Shown in pieces: positions 1 through 11,136 of a DNA stretch of 64,000 nt. Position numbers and translations under genes: made by a program. The DNA is taken from contig JAPTYO010000009.1 of the NCBI GenBank assembly GCA_036873135.1, positions 42,238,756-42,302,755 on the forward strand. The letters are read 5' to 3'. The notes beneath the pieces were generated by a model. That model did no database searches, had not been told where the DNA came from, and saw only the letters and a program-made list of their open reading frames with translations. Position 1 is the stretch's first letter; each line of letters starts with the position of its first letter. The DNA is from Clarkia xantiana subsp. parviflora. Lineage: Eukaryota > Streptophyta > Magnoliopsida > Myrtales > Onagraceae.

Positions 1-183
1 TTAAATCTTAAATTCTAAATTCTATGTTACCGTATCCAAATTCAACTTCAAATTTAAATCATAAATTATTAAATTAACTCATAATCCAAATATAAATCAC
101 CCCATTCATTAGAATAATTGTTATTTTGACTATGTGTTATATTACCCGTATAGTTTTATATAATATACATATATTAAATATAT
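1..183. other. AT-rich left flank
   Basis: AT-rich sequence with many short TA tracts and no coding potential on either strand. It could be single-copy host DNA or the inside of an AT-rich element; nothing in it is recognisable. Confidence 0.5.
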
Positions 184-337
184 ATGTACAATGAAAGGTC
201 GGGTCGGGTCGGGTCGCCGGGTCGCCGTGAACCTAAACCCGAACCCGCCCCGCGGGTCACGGGTCGGCGGGTCCTCGGGTCAAAGTCGGGTCGGGTACCC
301 GCGGGTCGGCGGGTACCCGTGACCCGTTGCCATCCCT
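184..337. repeat. GC-rich GGGTC/GGGTA low-complexity tract
   Basis: The tract consists of GGGTC, GGGTA, GGCGGGTC and their complements, abruptly GC-rich beside AT-rich DNA. On the minus strand it begins TAGGGATGGCAACGGGT exactly where copia O stops. Such starts occur at the ends of some non-autonomous plant hAT-type elements, so this may be a transposon end, but no partner end is visible. Open frames through it are artefacts of the repeat. Confidence 0.6.
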
Positions 338-1161
338 ATGCACTCCTCATCTTTTCACGCTCTTGCAGGTTCTTCGGGCCGTCGCGCTTTGACAACACCC
401 AAAAACTAACGGCGTTTCCACGGGTTTGGCATCTTGTAATCTAAACCTTTTCAACAATTTGTTAATGTAGGCTTCCTGAGATAGACACAATCTCCGGGCG
501 ACTCGATCTCTAGCAATAGTAATGCTCAAGATATACGTAGCCTCTCCCATGTATTTCATCTTAAATACAGATGCTCACCAGGACTTTGATTCATGCATGA
601 AACTCACATCGTTCGCTGCAATGAGTATGTCAACCACGTATAAAGTTAAGATGACGTACTTAGACCCAGAGGTCTTTGTATACACGCATGGACCTTCGTG
701 AAGATTCACGAATCCGTTTCCAACGATTTACTCGTGGAATCTGCGATACCATTGCCGAGATGATTGTTTAAGACCGTAAATAGATATTTGGAGTTTACAA
801 ACTTTACGTTTGTTACCAGGAGTAATGAAACCCTCTGGGTGCTCCATATAGATCTCTTCCTCCAGGTTTCCGTGAGGAATGCGGTCTTAACATTTATTTA
901 GTGCAGCTCTAGATCGAGGCAAGCGACCAGTGCTAGGATGGCCCTGACTGTGGTGTACCACACAATCGGTGATTATGTCTCATGATATTCCACTCCATGA
1001 AGCTGGGTGTATCTTTTCGCAAATAGTTGAGCGTTGTATCGCTCGACATTTCCATCAGCAGTGAGTTTCAGTTTCAGAACCCACTTAGCCCCTATGGCCC
1101 TGCGGTTAGCAGGTAAATAAACTAAAGACCATACCGAGTTGGATTTAATTAAGGAGATCTC
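338..1161 (-). pseudogene. Copia O reverse transcriptase, 3' part
   Basis: Translated remnant of a copia reverse transcriptase, reading from 1161 towards 338. Recognisable blocks are the region around ANRRAIGAKWVLKLKL (about 1115-1060) and ILSITIARDRVARRLCLSQE (about 535-475), aligning with the intact enzyme of copia C at 47972-49225. Stops and frameshifts separate the blocks, and the conserved YVDD stretch is damaged. The gene ends abruptly near 338, so the connection and RNase H domains are absent. Not functional. Confidence 0.88.
1157..1161. repeat. Target-site duplication of copia A, left copy (ATCTC)
   Basis: ATCTC lies directly outside the left LTR of A and is repeated at 19938-19942. 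Five base pairs is the usual copia duplication length. Confidence 0.93.
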
Positions 1162-1744
1162 TGTTGGATTATGGTAATTAATCATCCAAGAAGAAACCCT
1201 AGGTACGTGCTAGGTAACTAGTTACGCAGAGGAAGAAAGTGCACATACCTTAAACCTTTCTTGCAGCCCAAGATCTTTGAGGAGAGTTCTCGGTCCACCG
1301 GCCGGTACCCCGTAGAGGTTCATGTTAGAGAAGCCCTACGTGGTTTGATCTTCACAGAAAAGCCTCCTCCGATTCTCGCGGGATGGATCTACTTGGAATA
1401 AATTGCTCATCGCAATTTGGCACGTCCTTGCTTGTAGTCACTTCGGCCGAACCTAGCTTTATTTAGGGAGGAGGGTTTTCTCTAAATCTCAGAACTTGGG
1501 AGAGATTGATTAGCACTAGAAAACACCACATTAGGTCCCTATTTATAGAGTGGGAATCCCACCTCCTTAAGTGGGTTCGGCGTCGACTTTACTAGGGACG
1601 GAGGCCCAATTTTGGGCCTCTCATGTCACATGGGATTTAGGCCTAGCCCAAATACCCTAATGTGATCCATACCTAATTTCTTAGGTTAATTGCCTTAATT
1701 AATGGGCTACAAATTACGGCGGCCCATAACCCCATATGCTAACA
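1162..1744 (-). repeat. 3' LTR of copia A
   Basis: 583 bp bounded by TGTTGG on the left and GCTAACA on the right (plus strand). It aligns along its length with the 5' LTR at 19343-19937. A minus-strand TATA box (TATAAAT) lies at 1541-1547. The neighbouring PPT identifies this copy as the 3' LTR. Confidence 0.92.
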
Positions 1745-1757
1745 GCTCCCACTCGCC
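1745..1757 (-). other. Polypurine tract of copia A
   Basis: On the minus strand this reads GGCGAGTGGGAGC directly before the 3' LTR. The same motif precedes the LTRs of copia B (41655-41667) and E (45515-45527). It primes plus-strand DNA synthesis. Confidence 0.85.
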
Positions 1758-2846
1758 GGAATGGGAGGTTGCATGTTAATATGTTATCGACCAACACATT
1801 CGGATTTGGTCTTCAATCCAATCCCTGCACCAAATAGTTCATATGTGGTTTGCCGTGCGACCGGTGAAAACGACGGGCATCGTGCTATTCATCTGTTAGG
1901 AGTATTGTAGCGCCCACGGAACGTTGATTCCCCATGTCTAATCAACATGTTAAAAATAAAGTGTCGCGCTGTATCCTAGTTCAACTGCAAATTTTCAAAT
2001 TGCCCAGTTCTCACTTTGGGACACTTCTCCAGAGCATCCGTACAAGTATTCACAACCTTTTAACTAATGTCAGGTTGTTGGCCAGCTAGTAAATACAAGA
2101 GTCGAAAAATTCCAGGTGTACTTGACCATCCCCATCGCTCATATCCTTAGTCATACCTAACCGGTTTCCAAGACGTTGTCACTAGGCCTTTTTGTTCGGC
2201 ACTGCGCTCACACGCCGGTAAGCGAACATTGAGCCTGACTTTAGGTATGAGTTCTGAGTCCGTGAGGATACTTTAGATGCTCCTTCATATAGAATCCGAG
2301 ACCAGTCACATGCTCTAGGTGAAAAAGTTAGTGCCCGTACGAATCTCGTGGATTCTATCTAGCACAACCGAGCATAACCCCTTGGTCGAACATGGCACGC
2401 GTAGTATGAAGCACGCGTCGATAACATAACCTAAGTTTAGTCAGGAAGTTGGAAAATGTCATATGTTATCGCAGATTTGTCATCTGGCCCAGAATGTGAT
2501 TTCATTACGAACGTGGTTCGTAACGGCGATTTGCAGAACTTTGATCATTGTCGTGTTACTCCAAAACCAAATGATCATTCTGCTTAACCAGGTTTGGCAC
2601 TGTGGTTCTTAGCCAGTCTCGACTTAATAGAGAATCCCTTCTCCGTCAAGACGACCGAGCCTGTGTGAAGAGGTTTGGTTCACATTCGACATTATTTTAT
2701 TGTGGAGGCTGGCCCTCCTACGATTAGTTTATAAACCGTAAAATTCAGATGAATATTTAAAAATTATTACGTCGTAATAATCATAAACTCAAACTGCAAT
2801 TTATTTCTATCTCATTTCAAAAAGTTGTCATCACGATACTGTCTAC
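1758..2846 (-). other. 3' untranslated region of copia A
   Basis: About 1.1 kb without coding potential between the RNase H stop and the PPT. It aligns with the equivalent regions of copia B (40543-41654) and C (49514-50642), including the block around the Val/His-rich text near 1860-1920 (cggtcg, cacggcaaac in the others). It is therefore a conserved part of the family and not unrelated DNA. Confidence 0.8.
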
Positions 2847-4310
2847 TTAAACCCTACACACTCCCAGCATTTTAACATGCTTTTCGAAGACATCCATGAG
2901 TAGCGGTTTAGTCAATGAATCGACCATCATACTTTCAGTAGAAAAGTATTCTAAAGTGATGACATTGTCCTCATCCATGTTTTTAGAAAAATTATATTTT
3001 ATGTCAATGTGTTTCGTCCTGTTATGGTACTTGGGGTTCTTAACTACCGCAATTGCTGCTTGACTATCAGAGTATACCTTCACAAGTTTACTCCTGTCCT
3101 CGACACCAAATAATGCAGTTAGGAGCCTTTAAAGCCAGACCGCTTCTTGTGCGTTCTTAGAAAGGGCCACGAATTCGGATTCGATAGTAGACAGCGCGAC
3201 ACATGTTTGCTTCTTGCTCATCCATGAAATGGCGGCATTAGCAAGGAGGAATACTCCTCTTAAAGTGGACTTACGATCATCCAGATCGCCACCATGGTCG
3301 GCGTCACTATATCCTAACAATTCGAGTTTTCCACCCTTATAGCACATAGCATAGTCGGCAGTACCTTTCAGGTATCGAATTATCCGTTTCACAGCCTTTA
3401 GGTGTTGAGTGCCAGGATATGATTGGAATCGTGCTACTAGGCCAATAGCATAACAGATGTCCGGTCGAGTGCATTGCATGGAATACATTAAGCTGCATAC
3501 CATAATTAAGTATTCTGCACTCTCCATCTATTTACGCTCCACCAGATTCTTCGGGCCGTCACACTTCGACAGCGTGCACCCGAGCGCAACTAGCGTATCC
3601 ACGGGCTTAGACATAGTTTACGGGCAGCCCTATTCCTAGCAATCTTAATGACTAGGATGGCTTCTCCCATGTCTTTTATCTCAAATACAAATGCTAGCCA
3701 GGACTTTGATTCATTCATGTAACTTCCGTCATTTGCGGCAATCAGTATGTCATCAACATATAATGTAAGGATGGCGTACTTAGACTTGGAAGTCTTCGTG
3801 TACACGGACGGATCCTCGTGAAGATTCACGAATCCGTTTCCAATGATTTCCTCTTGGAATCTGCGGTACCATTGCCGGGATGATTGTTTAAGACTGTAAA
3901 TAGATCTTTGGAGTTTACAAACTTTATGTTCGTTATAGATCTATGGCTGTTCCATATAGATCTCTTCCTCTAGGTTTCCATGGAGGAATGCAGTCTTAAC
4001 ATCCATTTGGTGCAGCTCCAGATCGAGGCTTGCAACCAAAGCCAATATGGCCCGTACTATGGTGTAACGCGCAGTGGGTGAGTAAGTCTCGTCAAAGTCC
4101 ACTCCGTGGAGTTGGGTATATCCTTTCGCGACAAGTCGAGCTTTGTATCGCTCGACAGCTCCATCAGCAGTGAGTTTCAATCTCAGAACCCACTTGGCAC
4201 CTATCGCTCTGCGTTAGCAGGCAAATCAACTAAAGACCAAACATAATTAGCTTTCATAGAGGAAATTTCATCTTCCATTGCTTTCCTCTATTCTTTCGCT
4301 TGAGGTCCTT
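2847..4310 (-). pseudogene. Copia A reverse transcriptase and RNase H (broken)
   Basis: The minus-strand pol 3' half reads from about 4310 to 2847. Reverse transcriptase blocks are visible at 4180-3941 ([39 protein letters not shown]) and 3829-3590 (ILTLYVDDILIAAND, carrying the catalytic YVDD). RNase H blocks lie at 3527-3129 (GYSDADHGGD, DRKST) and 3083-2847 (VYSDSQAAIAVVKNP, ending LGVCRV). Frameshifts or stops separate the blocks, and a few dozen bases are missing near 3930. It aligns with the enzyme of copia C over its whole length. It is a decayed replication enzyme with no surviving full reading frame. Confidence 0.9.
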
Positions 4311-4476
4311 CCATGGCTTGTTTAACCGTTATCAGTTCATCAACTGAAGTAAGAGTGAATAACTCGCCTCTTTCGATGGGGTACTTCTTGGGAGAAGTTC
4401 GTTGCCTTAGACTTCGTCTAGGCTCCTTTTGTCCCATCTTGAGATTGAACTTCACTCCCACTGGGAATAATGCTCA

Positions 4477-4869
4477 TTATCGGTTCAATACTCCCACTGG
4501 GAAAAGGGCGCTACTTGAACTTTCACCAACTTTTCTTGGACGACCTCTCCGTCTCGGAATTCCACCTCCGAGATTAATTCCACGGTTACTATGACTGGAA
4601 ATCGGGTTAGTCTTACCAACCGTACTTGTTACAGTAGGCAGTTGCGGTAAAGTTGGATTTTCATCCATGGGTTCGGTAGCATGATCAGGTCCGACTTGAT
4701 TCGCATCTGCAACAACAGTGATTGTTGTGGTCGGATTGATTCCTCCCACTGGATTTACTATGAAAATGTCTCCATCTTCATTTTCCATATCATTCACTTG
4801 TGGTGCTGCCTCAATTCTCTCACTCGAATCGAGTGGGCCCTGATCGTAATCGTCCTCTAGTTCAATCAA
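4477..4869 (-). pseudogene. Copia A integrase-RT linker
   Basis: An open stretch of 130 codons encoding the low-complexity linker between integrase and reverse transcriptase: MENEDGDIFIVNPVGG, several VPSGS-type repeats, and GRPRKV. Matching linkers occur in O (20476-20111), B (38513-38839) and C (47511-47936). The nucleotide phrase CCCAGTGGGAGT recurs within all of them. No catalytic role is known for this region. Confidence 0.8.
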
Positions 4870-6083
4870 AAACTTCGTTCATTGATTTCAACTAAGCTAC
4901 GGAAAGTCAACTCAATAATGTAATGTCTCATGTTCGACCACTTCACAAATCTCCCTAGGCTATTACAAACATGTATGCTTTAGAGATACTTTTCAGTAGC
5001 TCATGTGGTACTATGTGTGTTTTAGCAAAAATAACGTCACTATTTTGGTAAGATTTCACTCATTACCATTAGCTTGTTTGGTGTCGTGTAACCGATTGTT
5101 CATTAATTAGGTTCACCACATGACTTGTAAATAATACAATAGCTCACCTTATGTAAGGGATGTTATAGGTTAGAGTTTACTGTTCATGTTATTGACCTTA
5201 TTAATGGAGTGTGTATATTGTTTTAATGCCTTAGCCAATCCCTTGTCGTTAAAGGCTAATAGTGGGAGACGTCGTTTAGCGGACGTTCCTTTTCATTGCT
5301 CGCTCTTACTCTAAGGTTATAACCACCATGTAACGTGCATCTAGGTTTTAACCTAACGCTCGTTTAAAATTCTCAACAAGAATGTTGTATGAGTAAAACC
5401 CTTTAATGGGTATTCGTGCAAATGAAAACTTATTTCCAGCATTAAATCAAAGACACACTTAATGCTGAATTTTGTATTTTGAATCGTTGTATTTCATCTC
5501 TCGAAGAATACACGCGCCGGGCGAGTATTTTACCTTGTGTAACCCAAGGTAAATCGTTTCGATTTTCAAAATTCAGCTTTAATCGGTTTCATACATGTTC
5601 ATCATTAAAAAATTTAACAATGGAGTACTAACAAATAAATATAAATTATTTAATCGTGTTCTTTCTGACTTGTAGCAATTTTGAATTGGATTACGTCTTC
5701 GTTGTTGTTTTATCCGATCAGATCGAATAACTTTGGTTATAAGTTGGTAGACTTATATTATCAATCGGATTGTTCCCCTTGGCCGGGACGATGATTGATA
5801 AGTGAATTGTATTTCGATTCGAATAACAATTACTTTTATTCAATAGCTCTGAATTTTATTAACTAATAATTCAACAACTCAATCGAACAAGTAAACACTT
5901 TACAACTAAATAGTGCAGTCGCAAGAATTAAAGAATCAGAAAGCGATAAATATACATAGAGTCTTTTGCCATCTCGATCACAGCACCTTAAAATAATTAA
6001 CAAGTGAATTTTGTCAGACGTTGTGTTTCAAGTAAAGTGTTTTACGACTTTATATGCCAAACGAGGCGTACCTGAAACGCCCT
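4870..6083 (-). other. Copia A non-coding middle with integrase remnant
   Basis: No usable reading frame. Between about 4870 and 5110 the minus strand still aligns loosely with the end of copia integrase (the block reading THVINLVPTKAVDTTPYELW in copia C). The rest, about 5110-6083, is AT-rich, resembles 37170-38200 of copia B, and matches nothing in copia C or O. Confidence 0.65.
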
Positions 6084-6726
6084 TTAATCACGGTGTTTGT
6101 CACACCGGATTTCGTTTAGACCTTTTATTGATGGTTTTACCATCAACTTACGGAGATGATCGTAAAGATCTTCCGTTTCAGATTCGTCAAAGGTGCTTTC
6201 TCCTTGATGGTGCTTATGGAATAGCACTATCGAAGTCTGAATGGTTTTATTCAGACATGAGAGCCCATCCTTGTCTGCGAACCATGAAAGGGGAAACATC
6301 TCATGACTTTCTGAATCATCCTCCATATGTCTATTTGATTGTCTTGATCGTTATTGGTTAGTTCGCCTATGTCTCTGCAAAGAATGCCATAATACCTAAG
6401 CATTAGGCTTCTTGTTGTGCAGCCAGTCTTCCGCCGTAGCGATGGCGTATGGTGCACCAGAGGTCTAACGCACTGACGCTCATGTCGCTTTCCTCGGCTT
6501 CTTCAATTAGGGTTGCACGGATTAAATAACATGCAATTCGATCCCTTTGTGATACCTGACCGTAGTCGTACATTGGACTACCGAGTTCGTCCGTGTTTAT
6601 CCTCCCTGCAGTTAAGTCTATCTGGTCCTCAACATTTGCAGCAAGGATGATGTTTGTGTCGTAAGTCTCCTATACTTCATAATTGCTTCCATCAAGTTCA
6701 GCGTAGAAACGCTTTCGATCTGCCAT
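6084..6726 (-). pseudogene. Copia A gag-like ORF (broken)
   Basis: A minus-strand ATG at 6726 opens a frame starting MADRKRFYAELDGSNYEV, followed at once by a stop where a Trp is expected. Further text (ATLIEEAEES, SALDLWCTIRHRYGGR, MFPLSWFADKDGL) continues in shifted frames to 6084. The LDGSNY-V-W opening and the A-LDLW---R-RYG block resemble the copia gag (UBN2-type) pattern, so this is probably a capsid gene. No zinc knuckle is visible. Copia B carries a relative at 36640-37166 that shares FPLSWFAD. The gag of O (22483-21925) is clearly different. The gag assignment is inference from short motifs. Confidence 0.6.
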
Positions 6727-7040
6727 CTAAACTTTAACATTGACAATCTTGCATAAGAGGGAAGACAAAACATTTTTGAAAAATAAATTGCATTCATCGG
6801 ACATCATTGAGATAGAAGATAAATAATGATTCCTCAGACATCTAACCCAACCAACCAACAGTAAAGCCCGAAGGAAGGGGGTCGTGAAAGAGTTCACATT
6901 TCCTGGTATCTTCTTTCTAATAGATCGGTCTTTTAAAAATGGTTTAACCGGAACGGTATATTTTAAAACACCCGATCTTGGCTTTCCCAAGGCCCTTTTG
7001 AAAATGTTTCTAGGAACTACGGTTTGCACATATAATTGTA
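6727..7040 (-). other. Copia A leader, gag-proximal part
   Basis: About 310 bp between the G2 insertion site and the gag-like ATG. An open frame of about 100 codons exists here but resembles nothing I recognise. It is most simply the end of the untranslated leader continuing from 17711-19327. Confidence 0.6.
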
Positions 7041-7045
7041 CTATC
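7041..7045. repeat. Target-site duplication of gypsy G2, left copy (CTATC)
   Basis: CTATC directly outside the left LTR; repeated exactly at 17706-17710. Confidence 0.95.
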
Positions 7046-7722
7046 TGATGTGTTTCGACATAGTCGTTAGGCCATTAACGACGACTAAACGGCAAAGTAG
7101 GCCCACTGGGCCCCAAAAGAGGCTTAGAAGACCAATACGAGAGGACCCGACAAGGTCGGTCCCGACATACGAGCTGAACGCTCCCGATGATATGCCTTTG
7201 AGTAGGCCCCGATGATATGCCTTTGAGTAGGCCCCGATAATATGCCTTTGAGTAGGCCCCGATATTAAATCCTTGAGAAGATTGGCCCTGTCCCGATGAC
7301 GAGGGGCCCCGAGCGATGACCAAAGGAGATAACTCTCGAGTCCCCGACATCCGTCGGGACTTGCCACCAGAGAACGAGGCCGAGAAACACGCCCACTATC
7401 GACATAGTGGGGAAGTGGCCTGAAAAGACGGAACGTGGGCAAGTGGCCAAGATAAACGGAACGTGGGCTAACTGCCCCCAGCAATTATCACAACAGGTAA
7501 CTGGGGTAACTCCTCCCCTATATAAAGGAAGGAGTTACCTCAGGATCAACACATTAACGTTCACATACTGATACTTGCTAGCCTACATCGAGATACTCAT
7601 TTAAGCATCAGAGAGGGATTCTGGGTCACCGCCCGGTCTATCCCCTTCTTGCAGGATTACTTGGAGCAAAGGAGTTCGGACTTCCGTCAAGAACGTACCG
7701 GAGTTCCAACCGTGATCCAACG
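7046..7722 (+). repeat. 5' LTR of gypsy G2
   Basis: 677 bp starting TGATG and ending CCAACG (the expected CA end is mutated). It contains a TATA box (TATATAAA, 7519-7526) and three copies of a 25-bp unit containing GATATGCCTTTGAGTAGG between about 7186 and 7262. The 3' LTR carries only two copies. Confidence 0.94.
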
Positions 7723-7740
7723 TTGGCGCCGTCTGTGGGA
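7723..7740 (+). other. Primer binding site of G2
   Basis: TTGGCGCCGTCTGTGGGA follows the LTR without a gap. The same site (minus strand) adjoins the 5' LTR of G1 at 31809-31826. It is of the TGGCGCC class common in Tat elements; I do not assign the priming tRNA. Confidence 0.88.
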
Positions 7741-7759
7741 ATTGTAACAAAAAGCAAAA

Positions 7760-9270
7760 ATGGCTTCTACCCGATCGATGGCTGGCAAGCAAAAGAAGAG
7801 ATAAGGACAATCTGGCGGTTCCCGCCACCCTGCTGGAACTCTGAATTCAGGGCCGCCGGAGCGCACTGTTGATCGGAATTATCCTCCCCCTGCTGTTTCC
7901 CAAACATGGGGGCATCATGATGATCGCGAAGATTCCATTCGAAACTCGTCGGAGAGCCGGGAAGAGATCCCGAGGAGGGACCAGGATGCACCTACAAAGC
8001 CGGACTTGGCAAAGGCTGTGATGGATGCCATGCCAATATTCCTGGAGGCTATGGAGGCTCTCCTGGACCGAAGGGAGGCCGCCAAGAAGAAGGAGGAGGA
8101 GTTTCCTCCGCATCGGCCGAGGGAGAATCGGGACCGGCAGGAGGCCCAACCCGAGCACCAGGACAAGGGCAAGGAGCCCGCTTAGTCGGAGCAGTTCGTG
8201 ATTGATGGGCCTGGACCGGTGCAACATAGGACCATCCCTCTTAGTGGTCCTATCACCCCCGACCAGGTAGTGAAGATTGTGAACATCTGTATTGGAGACC
8301 AGAATATGATGTCGGAGCTGAGGGATCGATCCGCTCATCCCTTTGTCCCCCGATTGGTGAACACTACTGCCCCGCCGGGACTTGGTATCCTGACAATCAA
8401 GGAGTATGATGGTGAAGGAGATCCAGTTCGCCATGTCCATAAGCATGTCATGGCTTGTCTAGGCAGAGCCCCGAATGACGATATAGTGCGCGTTCTGTTC
8501 CCGGGCACACTTGGTGAAAGAGCCCTGACGTGGTTCTTCAGCCTCCCTCTAGGGTGCATCTCTACCTGGACCCAGATGCATGATCGGTTCATCCAGCATT
8601 ACCAGGGCCGTCGGCGTCTCCTGAAAAGCGCGAGGTCCCTGGCTGAGGTGGTACAGCGGCCCGATGAATCTATGGCACATTACTACCAGAGGTACACTGC
8701 TAGCGTGGCCGAGATTGATGAGGAAATTTCGGAAGGAGAGACCATCCGCACCTTCATTCGGAACCTGACAGCACCATATGGTTCCGACCTGATGCACAGC
8801 GTGGCTTAGAAGGCTGTGTGGAACATGGAGGCGTTGCAGAAAAGGGTGAAGCAACAAATCGACGTACAGGAGTCGAAGATAGCTTCCGGAGACCTTGATC
8901 CTCCGAAATCAAACAAGGGGAATCAGTCGTTCAAACCGTCGGACGATCGCAGGAGGAAAGATAAACCCGAGAGCAGTCGGGGTTGAGGCCGTCCCGATCG
9001 GAGGGAAAACAAGCGTCCCTCGAAGTCGGACAAGCGGGAAGACCGCTACACTCCTCTCATTTGTTCCATGGGTGCTGTGTTGGCGGTGATGGACCGATAG
9101 GGTATCAGCAGGTACCCCCTGAAGAAGGATGGAGAGTTCATGGGATCTCGCACCGATCGTTTTTGTCGTTTCCATCGTGCTAACGGTCACGACACTAACC
9201 ATTGTCGGGAGTTGAAGAAGGAGATTGAGAAGCTGATCCAGAAGGGAAAGCTCAAGGAATTTGTGGCTGG
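7760..9270 (+). pseudogene. G2 gag (capsid and nucleocapsid), broken
   Basis: The frame opens at ATG 7760 (MASTRSMAGKQ, as in G1) and runs to about 9270 with in-frame stops at 7802, 8183 and 8807 and further damage near 8985-9100. The retrotransposon gag domain lies at about 8350-8810: EYDGEGDPVRHVHKH, LGERALTWF, MHDRFIQHYQGRRRL, RPDESMAHYYQRY. A C-x2-H-x3-GH-x4-C knuckle (CRFHRANGHDTNHC) lies at about 9164-9205, followed by an Arg/Ser-rich stretch. Gag forms the virus-like particle in the cytoplasm. The three stops share one frame, so this is mainly decay by point mutation. Confidence 0.93.
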
Positions 9271-9273
9271 GCG

Positions 9274-10200
9274 ATGGAGCCAATCCCGTCCCGGTCCCGA
9301 TCGCGGTCCCGTTCCCGATCCCGTGGTCGATCCCCGAAGAAGGATAAACCTGAGTCTTCCAATGCACGCAAGGAGAAGCGGGGGACCATTAATGTGATTC
9401 ATGGGGGACTTGCTACGGGAGGAGAAACCACGGATTCTCGGGAGGTCTATGCTTCTCGGATTCCCATTGCTGTGGTGCTGGGCAAGAGGGCCCGAACTTG
9501 GACTCCGAAAGAAGAAATGGTGATTCCCTTCTCAGCGGAGGACCTGATAGGTGTGGAGACCCCGCACGATGATGCTTTGATCGTGACCCTGAACGTGGAT
9601 GGGTACGAGATGAAGCGAATCTTGATAGATGGAGGGAGCTCCTCCGATATTTTGTTCATGGACGCACTGCAGGCCATGGGGAAAACCAAGAAGGACTTGA
9701 AACCTGCGGACTTCCCGATGGTCGGATTTTCTGGCTCTACCTCTTACCCGGTGGGGATGATTACCTTACCGGTCGAGTTCGGAAGTGGATAGAAGTCGGA
9801 GAAGAGGAACGTAGAGTTCGTGGTGGTCGAGTCTGCGGGGACCTACAATGCCATTATCGGGAGGACTACCATCAATCCGCTGGGGGCAGTTTCCTCAACT
9901 GTCCATCAGAAGCTGAAGTTCCCGAACGACCACGGAATCTGGGAGGTCCGGGGCGATCAGATAGCCTCCAGGAGGTGCTACGTCAATGCCACTCGAAGGA
10001 GGAATCGGGAGGCTATGACTGTTTTCCAGACTGATACCGATCCGAGAGAGGAATTCGGGCGTCCCGCCCCGATGGAAGATTTGAAGGAGGTCGAGATTGA
10101 TGGACCTCAAAGAAAGGTAAAGATTGGGTCCGCTCTGTCTAAGGAGACAGCCCGAGAACAAATTGATTTGTTGAAGGAGTTCAAGGAGCTGTTTGCCTAG
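9274..10200 (+). pseudogene. G2 aspartic protease and pol N-terminal spacer
   Basis: The frame shifts near 9270 and then stays the same to 12198. An Arg/Ser-rich run (about 9286-9345) precedes the protease. The protease motif ILIDGGSSSDILF lies at 9621-9660 and holds the catalytic Asp of the D-[ST]-G type loop, here DGG. A stop at 9790 interrupts it. The spacer to reverse transcriptase (ESAGTYNAIIGRTTINPL, KVKIGSALS) continues to a stop at 10198. The protease would process Gag-Pol inside the particle. Confidence 0.9.
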
Positions 10201-11136
10201 TCCCCGAGCAACATGCCAGGAATCAGCCCCGATGTGATTACTCATGAGCTGAAGATTGACCCCGCGATCAAGCCGGTTACATAGAGAAGGCGCCCGATGT
10301 GTGCCGAAAAGAAGATCGCGATCCAGCAGGAGGTGGGCAAGTTGCTCGATGCTGGATTTATTAAGGAGCTCCGATTCCATACCTGGGTCGCAAACTCAGT
10401 CCTGGTGAAGAAGAGCAATGGCAAGTGGCGGATGTGTGTTGATTTTTGCGACCTGAACAAAGCATGCCCCAAAGATTGTTATTCGCTCCCGAGGATCGAC
10501 CAGCTGGTGGATGCCACATCGGGACATGAGTTGCTGAGCTTTATGGATGCCTACTCCGGCTACAATCAGATCAAGATGTCCAAGGAGGATGCCCCCCACA
10601 CCGCTTTTTATGCTGATAGTGACATCTATCACTATGATGTCATGCCTTTTGGACCGATCAATGCAGGTGCAACTTATCAGAGTATGGTGAACAAGCTGTT
10701 CGGGGATATGCTGGGAAAAACGATGGAGGCCTATGTGGACGACATGCTGGTGAAGTCCCGACAGGCCGAGGATCATGTTCACAACTTAGCCACAGCGTTT
10801 GAGCGGATGAGGCTTCATCAAGTTCGCTTGAACCCGACCAAGTGTGCCTTCAGAGTGCACTCAGGGAAGTTTATGGGCTTCATGGTGAGCCAGAGGGGAA
10901 TCGAGGTGAACCCTGAGAAGCTGAAGGCAATCGAGGAGATGAATTCCCCGACGAACCATCGGGAGGTGCAGGTGCTGAATGGCCGATTGGCCGCGATGAA
11001 TCGCTTCCTGTCTAAGGCAAGTGATCGATCCATGCCATTCTTTGAAGTGCTGAGGGTCAACTAGAAGTTTGAGTGGACTTCCAAGTGCGAGGAGGCGTTC
11101 CAGGCACTCAAGCAGCACCTCCGCACACTCCCGCCA
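10201..11136 (+). pseudogene. G2 reverse transcriptase (broken)
   Basis: Polymerase domain: LLDAGFIKEL, KSNGKWRMCVDFCDLNKACPKD, SFMDAYSGYNQIKM, MPFGPINAGATYQ and the catalytic YVDDMLVKS at about 10733-10758, then GFMVSQRGIEVNPEK. Stops occur at about 10280 and at 11062. A few substitutions differ from G1 and G3 (for example FCDLNKA for FRDLNKA). The enzyme copied element RNA into DNA. Its order before RNase H and integrase is the gypsy order. Confidence 0.94.

Noticed and set aside
184..444. 86-codon frame in the GGGTC tract as a proline/arginine-rich gene
   Set aside because: Composition follows entirely from the simple repeat and it runs into antisense copia sequence.
7847..8446. Long minus-strand frame (199 codons) inside G2 gag
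   Set aside because: It is antisense to readable gag and has no homologue; GC-rich codon composition leaves the reverse strand open. The same applies to 30955-31428 and 62837-63430 opposite to G1 gag and G3 reverse transcriptase.
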